64,000 nt of DNA from Alphaproteobacteria bacterium (GTDB lineage: Bacteria; Pseudomonadota; Alphaproteobacteria; Micavibrionales; Micavibrionaceae): the NCBI GenBank assembly GCA_002690045.1, contig NZDE01000010.1, positions 124,001 through 188,000 of the forward strand. Direction: 5' to 3'. The notes under the pieces are model-generated. The model ran no database searches and was not told where the DNA came from. It was given only the letters and a program-made list of their open reading frames with translations. Position 1 is the first letter of the stretch, and each line of letters begins with the position of its first letter. The position numbers and the translations under genes are program-made. Below, piece after piece: positions 52,366 to 60,642 of this stretch.

Positions 52366-52998
52366 ATGAATTTTAAAAAATTTCCAGTGCTGCGTTTATT
52401 TTTTAATGACCCTGCCGCTAAAACCCCTGCACAACTTGAACATGAGCGTCAATTTGAGCGTTTGCGTAGCTGGATGGCGGGTTTGCCTGAATTCATGACA
52501 AAACATTTAGATGCAACGCTGAATAAAGCCCGCAAAGAAGGTGCTGATCCTGCTGCATTAAAATCTCAAATATATCCGCATAACAACATGTTCCAATTGG
52601 TGGCAGGAAACGGGTGCTCTAAACAAGGGCATATTAAGGGCAGCGCCACAATTGATGTTGATGGCGCAGCATTTTCACGTGAGGAGATGGCGGCTTTACA
52701 AGACGAGCTGCATGCTATTCATGATATCGCGCTAGCTTATAATGTCGATATTGGCTTTGCAGGTTTTGATAATTTACCGCGTAAATTAACGGTCGCGCGT
52801 AACTCTACGACGGCCGCTGATAGTGTGCTGTTCTTTGTTGATACAGAGCGCACTTATAACTATTTAGCGCACCCAGAATATAAAGCGGTTGCGGGTGAGA
52901 TCAAAGCATTAGAAACGCGTTTGAATAACCGTTTTGTCGCGCCTAAACCACAAGGGCCAGATAATTCAACTGAACCTGCACGACCAGCGATTTGGTAA
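52366..52998 (+). CDS. Hypothetical protein, founder of a tandem paralogue pair
   Basis: 210 residues, soluble, no signal peptide. Helical N-terminal half, then an alpha/beta C-terminal half (about 100-190) containing IDVDGAAFSREEM, ELHAIHDIALAYNVDIGF and GFDNLPRKLTVAR. The same segment recurs in the next gene (53037-53600) as IELDGSNFTKDEL, EFKAIHDIGLKYNVDISF and GFDNMPRKVTGTR, so the two are clearly paralogues. A proline-rich tail follows. Family not recognised. GGGAGC precedes the ATG. Own promoter candidate at 52306. Confidence 0.65.
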   Translation: MNFKKFPVLRLFFNDPAAKTPAQLEHERQFERLRSWMAGLPEFMTKHLDATLNKARKEGADPAALKSQIYPHNNMFQLVAGNGCSKQGHIKGSATIDVDGAAFSREEMAALQDELHAIHDIALAYNVDIGFAGFDNLPRKLTVARNSTTAADSVLFFVDTERTYNYLAHPEYKAVAGEIKALETRLNNRFVAPKPQGPDNSTEPARPAIW

Positions 52999-53036
52999 AT
53001 TAAACACATAACTTAATATTTAAAGAGATTAGAAAT

Positions 53037-53600
53037 ATGACAGAAGATAATAAAGCGAAAACACGACCAAGTGATTTAGATATATTGAAACATTATTTAG
53101 GCGTTGCCGCGAATGTTTTTGAAGAATATTTGACTGAAAATGTAGAGGTTGTCTGCGGCTTATATCAGGATAAATGTGGTAAGGGTTAGAAGAAGTTTTT
53201 TTGCAAAAACCTTGATGATGTTTTTAATGAAATGGCGGCGCATAAAAATTATTGCATGGCTTTAGAAGAAAATGGCTTGCAGCAAGCGTTGACCATGCAG
53301 TTTCCAATTGAATTAGATGGCAGTAATTTCACTAAAGATGAACTGGCTATAGCTGCGAATGAATTTAAGGCTATTCATGATATTGGGTTGAAATACAACG
53401 TTGATATATCTTTCGATGGCTTTGATAATATGCCGCGTAAGGTTACGGGCACAAGGGGCGGTTATGCTGATAATCGCTGTATTCTTATTTCGCTTAACAC
53501 GAGCCGTCCTTACAGTGTTTATACACATCCAGATTTTGACGGCAAAAATGATATGCAGCTCAAAGAGCGCTTGAATAGTTTTAAGCGTCTAGATATTTAA
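53037..53600 (+). pseudogene. Paralogue of the 52366 gene, interrupted by an in-frame TAG
   Basis: ATG at 53037-53039 opens a frame of 50 codons, then TAG at 53187-53189, after which the same frame runs on without stops to 53600 (137 more codons). An internal ATG at 53232 could start a shorter product. The part after the TAG carries the domain shared with the upstream gene (AIHDIGLKYNVDISFDGFDN). TAG is an ordinary stop elsewhere in the window (for example at 5717-5719). Options: recent nonsense mutation, read-through, reinitiation at 53232, or a sequencing error. Function unknown. Confidence 0.6.
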
Positions 53601-53635
53601 TTTTCGTAGAAAACTAAAAATAAAAGGGATTGATA

Positions 53636-54097
53636 ATGAGCAATAAAGAACAGAAAACATTCCGTGAAATGTTTAACCAAATGGCCGATAAGCACGTTCA
53701 TTTTGGTGAGTATTGCGACCTTTGGGATATGGAGATTAAAAATTTAAGCTTTTTAGAAAAGTTTAGATTGTACGCGACTGATTATCCAGTCGGTCTGTAT
53801 CAGGCTTTATTTGTTAAAGATAGTGAAGAGCAAAAACGTTTAGATAAAACAGATATGTATTACCGCTCACGCTCAGAAGGGGATACGTCTTTGTTTGGTA
53901 ATCTGAAAGATCTTATTATTACAAAAAACTGGCTGGTTGCGACCGATACAAAGGGGGTGGATCTGGATGCTACACCATCAGACTTCCGCACAAAAATTAT
54001 AGAGAGTCAGATTGCTGCGTGGAACAAGGCTGAAGACCGTAGTGATGAAATTCTTAAAGGTAATTACCGCGCGCAGATACATAAATCACCGCGATGA
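53636..54097 (+). CDS. Hypothetical protein, third gene of the cluster
   Basis: 153 residues, soluble and charged, mainly helical: FREMFNQMADKHVHFGEYCD near the start, then LEKFRLYATDYPVGLYQALF, and a C-terminal helix rich in Glu/Lys. Not clearly related to the two genes before it, but follows them by 35 bases on the same strand and is followed by a terminator, so the three form one unit. AAGGGA precedes ATG 53636. No family recognised. Confidence 0.6.
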   Translation: MSNKEQKTFREMFNQMADKHVHFGEYCDLWDMEIKNLSFLEKFRLYATDYPVGLYQALFVKDSEEQKRLDKTDMYYRSRSEGDTSLFGNLKDLIITKNWLVATDTKGVDLDATPSDFRTKIIESQIAAWNKAEDRSDEILKGNYRAQIHKSPR

Positions 54098-54104
54098 TTT
54101 AAGT

Positions 54105-54131
54105 AAAGCGGCTGATTAAGCCGCTTTTTTT
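54105..54131 (+). terminator. Intrinsic terminator after the three-gene cluster
   Basis: Perfect 9-bp stem AAAGCGGCT / AGCCGCTTT, 5-base loop, then four further Ts. Confidence 0.9.
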
Positions 54132-54137
54132 GTGTCT

Positions 54138-54485
54138 TTACGCGTCTGCGTTAAAAATTTCGTCCGTTTTGGCGGCGCAGATGAAGTCGTTTTTGTGCAG
54201 GCCGCTGATGGCGTGTGTCCACCATGTGACTTTGACTTTGCCCCATTCTAGTAATAAAGCTGGGTGGTGCTGTTCAGCCTCAGCCATTTCGCCGATTTTG
54301 TTGACGAAGGCTTGTGCTTGCTTCCAGTTCTTGAACTTGAATACACGTTCAATCATATCTATATTGTCTGTGTCATATATTGTCCATTCTGGAATTTCTT
54401 TCGCCATTTCTTTGATTTCGTCTTTGCTCGCCGCGCTTACGCCGCCGTGACAAGGAATACATTTATCTTTTTGCAGTGCTGACAT
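54138..54485 (-). CDS. phhB: Pterin-4a-carbinolamine dehydratase
   Basis: 115 residues. Family landmarks: WTIYDTDNIDMIERVFKFKN, KIGEMAEAEQHHPALLLEWG with the catalytic His pair, and KVTWWTHAISGLHKNDF. It recycles the tetrahydropterin cofactor of phenylalanine hydroxylase. Last gene of the fahA-maiA-phhA-phhB run on the minus strand, 40 bases after phhA. The N-terminus has two cysteines (CIPCHGG). Confidence 0.96.
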   Translation of the reverse strand: MSALQKDKCIPCHGGVSAASKDEIKEMAKEIPEWTIYDTDNIDMIERVFKFKNWKQAQAFVNKIGEMAEAEQHHPALLLEWGKVKVTWWTHAISGLHKNDFICAAKTDEIFNADA

Positions 54486-54525
54486 TTTTAGTGCTCTCCA
54501 TTTGGTGTGTTATTAAGTGTTTTAT

Positions 54526-55332
54526 TTACGCTGTTTTTTGGTTGTCATCCTTAGGCGGATATTTCGGGGCGTGTAGGCCAAGTGCCTGCGCCTCACGTAC
54601 TTTTGCCATTATATCCATCTGGGCGATGTTATAAAGGTCATGGATGCCATTAATCATAAAATATATGGGCTGCATAATATCAATGCGGTACGGGGTGCGT
54701 AAAACGTCGATGACGTCAAGCGGTTTGCGCTCCGGCGTGTCGGATGAAAACGCATATTCGGTTTCCGCAGGGGATGATAATATGCCGCCGCCATAGATGC
54801 GCAGCCCGTCTTTGGTTTGCATTAGGCCAAATTCAACCGTAAACCAGTATAGGCGAGCGAGCCAGACACGGTCTTTTTTATCCGCGGCTTTGCCGAGCGT
54901 ACCATATTTATGCGTAAATGCTGCAAAATCAGGGTTGGTCAGCATTGCGCAATGGCCAAAAATTTCATGGAAAATATCAGGTTCTTGTAGGTAATCAAAT
55001 TCTTCACGGCTACGGATAAATGTTGCAGCAGGGAATTTTTTGTCAGCAAGCAAGGCAAAGAATTTATCAAAATTGATAAGGGCAGGGACGGGATAGACCT
55101 CCCACCCAGTTTCCTTCTTTAATATCTTATTGATATCAGGCAGCTGCGGTATTGCACCTTTGTCAAAGCCAAGGGTTTTTATGCCGTGCATATATTCGTC
55201 GCAGGCTTTGCCTTTAATGCAGCTAAGTTGACGTGCAACCAGTTCGCTCCAAATCTGGTTTTCGTCGTTGCTCCAGTCAATATACCCTTTATCATCAGGC
55301 TGTTTTGACACGTAATTCGTTGATTTTGCCAT
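54526..55332 (-). CDS. phhA: Phenylalanine 4-monooxygenase
   Basis: 268 residues, the monomeric bacterial type without a regulatory domain. The iron ligands are in PDIFHEIFGHCAML (two His, about 118-124) and YWFTVEFGLM (Glu). Also FIRSREEFDYLQEPD and RIYGGGILSSPAETEYAF. It hydroxylates phenylalanine to tyrosine with tetrahydropterin and O2. Co-transcribed with phhB, which regenerates the cofactor. Confidence 0.97.
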   Translation of the reverse strand: MAKSTNYVSKQPDDKGYIDWSNDENQIWSELVARQLSCIKGKACDEYMHGIKTLGFDKGAIPQLPDINKILKKETGWEVYPVPALINFDKFFALLADKKFPAATFIRSREEFDYLQEPDIFHEIFGHCAMLTNPDFAAFTHKYGTLGKAADKKDRVWLARLYWFTVEFGLMQTKDGLRIYGGGILSSPAETEYAFSSDTPERKPLDVIDVLRTPYRIDIMQPIYFMINGIHDLYNIAQMDIMAKVREAQALGLHAPKYPPKDDNQKTA

Positions 55333-55361
55333 TTCCCTGTTCCCCTGTTTATATTTTGTAA

Positions 55362-56039
55362 TTATAGCATGTTACCGTGAATGTTTTCCAGTTCTTGTGG
55401 CGCTTCAGCATGTGCCTCTGGTGTGGATTTTTGCACGGCATTTTGCTGCAGCATATTTTGTTCAATGCAGCATAAATTTTTATATGGCGTTAGGTCAATT
55501 TTATAACGATGCGCGTTATAAAGCTGCGGCAGCAGGCATATATCGGCGAGGGATATTGCATCGCCGCAGCTATAATCGCCTTTTATATTGCTGCGTGAGA
55601 CCATGGCTTCATAGGTCGATAGGCCGCGGGTTAGCCAGTGGCTTATCCATGCATTGGCTTCTTCTTGCGATGCATCCAATATGCCCATTAAGTATTTCTT
55701 CCAAACTTGCGGCGTGCCGAAGGGGTGAATGTCGGTGGCGACCAATAAGGCAAGCTGCCATATATGCGCCTGCGTTGCAGCATCGCCATAGACTAGCTTT
55801 GTGTCGGGATAGGCATTATCCAGATATTGCGCGATGGCGAGGCTCTGGTTAAGTTCGACATCACCATCAATAAAATAGGGCACAGTGCCAAGCGGGTTAA
55901 TCGCTTTATATTTCGCGCCGTGATGCTCACCCTTTAATAAATCAACATGGATACTTTCATAGGCAATGTCTTTAATGTTCAGGGCAAGACGCACGCGATA
56001 GGCGCTAGAGGCACGGTAATAATCATAAAGTTTGATCAT
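55362..56039 (-). CDS. maiA: Maleylacetoacetate isomerase (zeta-class GST)
   Basis: 225 residues. Starts KLYDYYRASSAYRVRLALNI, where SSAYRVR is the zeta-GST active-site motif (usually SSCxxRVR or SSAxxRVR); then NPLGTVPYF and LNQSLAIAQYLD. It isomerises maleylacetoacetate to fumarylacetoacetate with glutathione. It starts 3 bases after the fahA stop, so translation is coupled. The C-terminal 20 residues are Glu/Ala-rich. Confidence 0.94.
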   Translation of the reverse strand: MIKLYDYYRASSAYRVRLALNIKDIAYESIHVDLLKGEHHGAKYKAINPLGTVPYFIDGDVELNQSLAIAQYLDNAYPDTKLVYGDAATQAHIWQLALLVATDIHPFGTPQVWKKYLMGILDASQEEANAWISHWLTRGLSTYEAMVSRSNIKGDYSCGDAISLADICLLPQLYNAHRYKIDLTPYKNLCCIEQNMLQQNAVQKSTPEAHAEAPQELENIHGNML

Positions 56040-56042
56040 ATA

Positions 56043-57053
56043 TTACGCGCTCTTTTTTACAGGCTTTGCTGCGGCGTTATATTGCACAATTTTTTGGTCA
56101 ATTGTGCCGAATATAGATGCGCCGTTTGCGTCTTTCGCTTCGATTTTTATAGTGTCGCCGAATTTCATAAACGGGGTTTTAAATTCGCCGCTATCTATTT
56201 TCTCAATCATGCGTATTTCGGCAAGGCAGCTATAACCAACGCTGCGGTCAGAATTTGAAATTGTGCCTGACCCGATAATTGCGCCTGCAGCAAGTGGGCG
56301 CGTTTTTGCGGCGTGGGCGATAAGTTGCCCGAAATCAAACTGCATTTCTGTGCCGCAATTTGGTGCGCCGCATTGTACGCCGTTTAAGGTGCTGATTAAT
56401 GGCACGGTTAGTTTGCGACCATCCCATGCCGAGCCGAGTGCTTTGGGCGTTACGGCAACGGGAGAAAATGCGCTTGGTGGTTTTGAATTAAAGAAGCCAA
56501 AACCCTTTGCAAGTTCATTTGGAATAAGGTTACGTAAGGATACGTCATTCATAATCATCACAAGCGCAATATAATCTGGTGCGTCTTCGGCGCTTACGCC
56601 CATGGGGACGTCTGTTGTGATGATGGCAACTTCGCCTTCAAAATCGATGCCGTAATCTTCGCTAATGACGGGAATATCGTCATGCGGGGCAAGTATGGTG
56701 TCCGACACGCCCTGATACATAAGCGGGTCAGTTAGGAAGCTTTCTGGCATTTCAGCGCCGCGGGCTTTGCGGACAAGTTCCACATGGTTTAAATAGGCGC
56801 TGCCATCAGCAACTTGATAGGCGCGTGGTAGGGGCGATTCACATTTTGTTTCATCAAAAAGCTTAATATTTGCGGCGCTGCCGTTTTCTAACGCCTCATA
56901 AAGTGCAGCAAGTTTTGGCGCAGCATTTTCCCAATCATCTAATGCCGCTTGCATGGTCGGAGCAATGTCTTGAGCGCTCACGGCTTTGGTGAGGTCTTTG
57001 GATACAACGTAAAGCTGACCATCGCGGCCTGATTTATACGAAGCGAGTTTCAT
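56043..57053 (-). CDS. fahA: Fumarylacetoacetase
   Basis: 336 residues of the FAH family. MKLASYKSGRDGQLYVVSKD at the start, VISEDYGIDFEGEVAII with the metal-binding acidic residues, MIMNDVSLRNLIPNE, GFFNSKPPSAFSPVAVTP, and GSGTISNSDRSVGYSCLAE. It cleaves fumarylacetoacetate to fumarate and acetoacetate, the last step of tyrosine breakdown. ATG 57051-57053 follows AAAGGAA; the frame is open 22 codons upstream but not coding in appearance. First gene of the four-gene operon. Confidence 0.93.
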   Translation of the reverse strand: MKLASYKSGRDGQLYVVSKDLTKAVSAQDIAPTMQAALDDWENAAPKLAALYEALENGSAANIKLFDETKCESPLPRAYQVADGSAYLNHVELVRKARGAEMPESFLTDPLMYQGVSDTILAPHDDIPVISEDYGIDFEGEVAIITTDVPMGVSAEDAPDYIALVMIMNDVSLRNLIPNELAKGFGFFNSKPPSAFSPVAVTPKALGSAWDGRKLTVPLISTLNGVQCGAPNCGTEMQFDFGQLIAHAAKTRPLAAGAIIGSGTISNSDRSVGYSCLAEIRMIEKIDSGEFKTPFMKFGDTIKIEAKDANGASIFGTIDQKIVQYNAAAKPVKKSA

Positions 57054-57268
57054 GACCGTTCCTTTCATTCTTGTTCTATAAGTACAAAAATAGTCTATCT
57101 TGTTTTTGCGGAGGGTCAAGTTTTGTTTTAGAAGGCAATAACCATTTGTTTTTCAATGGAATATTCTGCTTATCTCTACGGCGGTAAGAAGTATAGCTTG
57201 CATAACGTGTAGCTGGGTATGTAGACTTGCCTTAAGTTTAATATAATTACAAACAAGGGTGATGAGTA

Positions 57269-58096
57269 ATGTGTAGATGGATTGCCTATTGCGGCGCACC
57301 AATATTTATTGAGCAAATTGTAACTCTGCCAGACCATTCATTGGTTGCACAAAGTCTAAATGCCAAAATGAATTATACTTCAGAAGGTACGCTTGTAAGT
57401 TTAAATGCAGATGGGTTTGGTGTCGGCTGGTACGGCGAAAAAGACGAACCAGGGCTGTTTAAAGATGAACTTCCTGCGTGGAGTAATGAAAACCTGCATG
57501 AAATATGTAAGCACACGAAAGCAAGCATATTTTTTGCCCATGTGCGGGCACGTACAACAGGTGTTGTGCAGCGTTCAAATTGTCATCCATTTAAATATAA
57601 AAACTGGTTGTTTCAGCATAATGGACACGTTGATTCCTTTGAAGTTCTTCGTCAAGACTTGCATAAAGATATTGCGCCTGAATTCTATGCGGAGCTTTCT
57701 GGTACAACGGATAGTGAGACGTTATTTTTATTGGCGCTTACATATGGATTAATGGATAATCCACATGCAGCAATGAAAAAAGTGGTAGAACGTGTTCGTG
57801 GCGCAGCGAAGGAGCGGAATACTAGCGGAATTATTAACTTATCTTGTACAATAAGTGATGGGGAACACGTTTGGACGACCCGTTACGCTGAAAAAGAAGA
57901 GCCTATGACGCAATTCTATTCGACCGAATCTGACTGGATTAGTGATGAAAGCGGCGAAAAGACGATTAAGCAGAAAAAGAGCGTTATTATCGTTTCAGAA
58001 CCGATCGATAAGTTGAATAAGGCGTGGGTTGAAATCCCGCCTAATTCATTCACAACCACCGTTGGCAACCATATAGAAATCGATAACTTTATTTAG
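57269..58096 (+). CDS. Class II glutamine amidotransferase (YafJ/EgtC-like)
   Basis: 275 residues. Starts MCRWIAYCGAP: Cys2 is the N-terminal nucleophile after Met removal. Other family residues: NADGFGVGWYG, FFAHVRARTTG (Arg at the glutamine site), NCHPFKYKNWLFQHNGHVDSF as an Ntn-hydrolase core (positions about 109-129), and TDSETLFLLAL. It hydrolyses glutamine or a gamma-glutamyl amide; no synthase domain is attached. It sits between fahA and hppD on the opposite strand. An EgtC role would need EgtB/EgtD partners, and only a distant EgtD-like gene (14627) is in the window. Confidence 0.88.
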   Translation: MCRWIAYCGAPIFIEQIVTLPDHSLVAQSLNAKMNYTSEGTLVSLNADGFGVGWYGEKDEPGLFKDELPAWSNENLHEICKHTKASIFFAHVRARTTGVVQRSNCHPFKYKNWLFQHNGHVDSFEVLRQDLHKDIAPEFYAELSGTTDSETLFLLALTYGLMDNPHAAMKKVVERVRGAAKERNTSGIINLSCTISDGEHVWTTRYAEKEEPMTQFYSTESDWISDESGEKTIKQKKSVIIVSEPIDKLNKAWVEIPPNSFTTTVGNHIEIDNFI

Positions 58097-58124
58097 GCGT
58101 CAAACGCGGCACCATGCTATTAAA

Positions 58125-59174
58125 CTATTTTTCTAATACGCCGCGGCGTATTTGGTCGAGTTCGATGGACTCGAACAACGCTTGAAAGTTGCCTTCACCA
58201 AAGCCTTCATTGCCTTTACGCTGAATAATTTCAAAGAAGACAGGGCCAATGGCGTCTTTTGTAAATATTTGCAGTAATATGCCTTGGTCTTCTGTTGGTG
58301 CGCCATCAAGTAATATGTTGAGGTCTTGTAGCGCTTGGGTGTCTTCACCGTGACCCGGCACGCGCGCATCTAGCTTCTCATAATATGTATTCGGCGTTTC
58401 TTGCAGCGGCACATTGTTTTTGTGCAATGCACGGACAGTGTTGTAAATGTCATCCGTGCCAAGGGCAATATGCTGAATACCTTCGCCGTTAAAGCGCTTT
58501 AAGAATTCTTCAATTTGTGATTTGTCATCAGAGCTTTCGTTTAGGGGGATGCGAATTTTACCGCAAGGTGATGTCATTGCGCGGCTTTTTAGGCCAGTTA
58601 ATTTGCCTTCAATGTCGAAATAGCGTATTTCACGGAAGTTAAAGACATCCTCATAGAAGCCTGCCCATTTATCCATATTGCCGCGGAAAACGTTATGCGT
58701 TAAGTGGTCGATATAAGTTAGGCCTGCGCCTGTCGGGTGGTGGTCATGAACAATGAAATTAAAGTCGTTCTCATAAAACGCATCTGGGTCATCCAATAAG
58801 TGAATAAGGCTGCCGCCAATGCCGTCTAATGTTGGGATGTTTTTTTGCTTTGCACCGCTTTTGTCCATGGCCGATGTTGCGCCGCGCTTAATGGCTTCGG
58901 TAAAGGCAAAGTTAGCATCATGGACGCGGAAGGCCATAGAGCTTGCACCCGCAATATGTGTATCGCTAAATTCTTTTGGCTGACCAAAATCTTCGGCGTT
59001 TAGGAGGAAGTTGATTTTGCCTTGGCGGTATAGGTGGATATTGCGTTCTTTATGTTTCGCGACTTTTGTGAAACCTAAATCTTCGAATAGTTTACCCAGA
59101 ACGTCTGGCTGCCCAGCGTATTCAATAAATTCAAATCCATTTGTCCCAAGCGGGTTTTCAAATAAATCAGCCAT
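58125..59174 (-). CDS. hppD: 4-hydroxyphenylpyruvate dioxygenase
   Basis: 349 residues. A two-domain vicinal-oxygen-chelate enzyme with iron ligands His in YIDHLTHNVFRGNM, His in GIQHIALGTDDIY and Glu in GPVFFEIIQRKGNEGFGEGN near the C-terminus. It converts 4-hydroxyphenylpyruvate to homogentisate. ATG 59172-59174 follows GAGGAGAAAG; five codons of open frame upstream are ignored. It is on its own, separated from fahA by the amidotransferase gene. Confidence 0.96.
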   Translation of the reverse strand: MADLFENPLGTNGFEFIEYAGQPDVLGKLFEDLGFTKVAKHKERNIHLYRQGKINFLLNAEDFGQPKEFSDTHIAGASSMAFRVHDANFAFTEAIKRGATSAMDKSGAKQKNIPTLDGIGGSLIHLLDDPDAFYENDFNFIVHDHHPTGAGLTYIDHLTHNVFRGNMDKWAGFYEDVFNFREIRYFDIEGKLTGLKSRAMTSPCGKIRIPLNESSDDKSQIEEFLKRFNGEGIQHIALGTDDIYNTVRALHKNNVPLQETPNTYYEKLDARVPGHGEDTQALQDLNILLDGAPTEDQGILLQIFTKDAIGPVFFEIIQRKGNEGFGEGNFQALFESIELDQIRRGVLEK

Positions 59175-59375
59175 CAGCTTTCTCCTCACTATTATTATAT
59201 TTTGCGCGCAGTATTTAGTCGTTTAAGTTTATTTTGGGACAAGCCATATGGAGCGTAGCCTATACATATAGGTGAGCGACATAGAGCGCCGTAACAAAAC
59301 AAAATCAAATGACTATAAAATAAATATAGGGCGGGCAATAGTATAAATCATGCGGCGCTGCAACAGCATGAATGA

Positions 59376-59404
59376 TTGACCGCGTTTTTATTGCAGCATA
59401 AACT
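59376..59404 (+). promoter_or_regulatory. Promoter for the amino-acid dehydrogenase gene
   Basis: TTGACC (59376-59381), 17-base spacer, TAAACT (59399-59404), about 60 bases before the ATG at 59464. A small inverted repeat GCTG-CAA-CAGC (around 59357-59367) lies just upstream and could bind a regulator. The rest of 59175-59463 shows nothing else clear. Confidence 0.5.
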
Positions 59405-59463
59405 ATGCGGCGGTAAATAGGGATGTGCACATACGTGTAACATATTTTTGATGGGAGGGCCCT

Positions 59464-60531
59464 ATGGCACTGACATTTACGTACCCTGATTTATCTAATC
59501 ATCCAGCTTTTGATAATCATGAAAAAATTCTATGTGCAGAAGATACTGATATAGGCTTTAAGGCATATATTGCGCTTCATAATACGCGCCGTGGCCCTGC
59601 GCGCGGTGGTTGCCGTTATTGGGCAAGTTACGAGAATGATAACGAAGCCATTGGTGATGTTTTGCGCCTTTCAAAAGGGATGACCTTTAAAAACGCGCTC
59701 GCTGGTTTGCAATATGGCGGCGGGAAAACCGTAATTGTCGGCAAAAAAGGGACAAAGAACCCTGACCCAGCCTTTATGGAAGCGCTTGGCCATGCGTTAA
59801 ATGAACTTGGCGGGGCATATGAAACTGGCGAAGATGTCGGGACGCGCACAGAAGACTTCCGCATTGCCGGTCATGTAACGGATTATGTGAGTGTTAAATC
59901 ACTCGAAAAGGTGGGCGCAGTCGATTTAGCGGGCGGCCCGCCGCTCTATACAGCTTTTGGTGTGTATTACGGCATTAAAGCGGCTGTGAAGTTTAAGTTT
60001 GGGCAGGACAGCCTTAAAGGTATTCGTTTTGCGGTAAAGGGGCTTGGTAATGTAGCATCGTCATTGTGTAAGCTACTTTATGCTGATGGCGCGAAATTAA
60101 CGGTATGTGATATTGATGCAGAAAAGGTGAAAATGGCGGCGGAGCTTTGGGGGGCGCGTGTTGTGCGCCCTGAAGATATTATTGTGCAGAATGTCGATGT
60201 TTATGTGCCCTGCGCTCTGGGCGGGGATATTAATGCGCAGTCTTTGCCGCTTATAAAAGCGAAAGTTATTGCGGGGGCAGCGAATAATCAGCTTGCAACG
60301 CCAGATATGGCAACGGCACTGAAAGAGCAAGGTATTTTATATGCGCCTGATTATGCGATTAATGCAGGCGGTGTGATAAATGTCGTGGAAATTGGCGCAA
60401 GCCACGAAGACCTTATTAAAAAGGTACAAAATATTGGTACGACCTTGATGGAGATATTTGTGCGCGCTGAGCGTGAAGATAAAACCACCGCAGAGATCGC
60501 CGATATTATAGCGCTAGAGCGTATCTTTTAA
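59464..60531 (+). CDS. Leucine/phenylalanine/valine dehydrogenase family
   Basis: 355 residues of the Glu/Leu/Phe/Val dehydrogenase family in the short (Leu-DH) form. HNTRRGPARGGCRYW, GMTFKNALAGLQYGGGKTVI with the catalytic Lys region, GEDVGTRTEDF, and the NAD-binding FAVKGLGNVASSLCKLL. Reversible NAD-dependent deamination of branched-chain or aromatic amino acids to 2-keto acids. Being beside hppD and phh genes, a phenylalanine or tyrosine role is tempting (no aromatic aminotransferase is in the window), but leucine dehydrogenase is equally compatible. GGGAGG precedes the ATG. Confidence 0.9.
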   Translation: MALTFTYPDLSNHPAFDNHEKILCAEDTDIGFKAYIALHNTRRGPARGGCRYWASYENDNEAIGDVLRLSKGMTFKNALAGLQYGGGKTVIVGKKGTKNPDPAFMEALGHALNELGGAYETGEDVGTRTEDFRIAGHVTDYVSVKSLEKVGAVDLAGGPPLYTAFGVYYGIKAAVKFKFGQDSLKGIRFAVKGLGNVASSLCKLLYADGAKLTVCDIDAEKVKMAAELWGARVVRPEDIIVQNVDVYVPCALGGDINAQSLPLIKAKVIAGAANNQLATPDMATALKEQGILYAPDYAINAGGVINVVEIGASHEDLIKKVQNIGTTLMEIFVRAEREDKTTAEIADIIALERIF

Positions 60532-60642
60532 AGGTGAGGACAATACGTATTTTCTTAGTGCCTATTCACACGCGCTACGCAAAATATGTTAGACTCAAGC
60601 TATAAGGTTTTATTCATTTTAGAAGAAATAAAAGGAGCATTC

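Noticed and set aside
53187-53189. Pyrrolysine or selenocysteine decoding of the TAG
   Set aside because: TAG is a normal stop elsewhere in the window and no insertion element or biosynthesis gene is visible; selenocysteine uses TGA.
55397-55852. Plus-strand frame of 151 codons
   Set aside because: Antisense to maiA, no start signals.
57269-58096. EgtC of an ergothioneine cluster
   Set aside because: No EgtB is present, and the only EgtD-like gene is 42 kb away and atypical; called only as class II amidotransferase.
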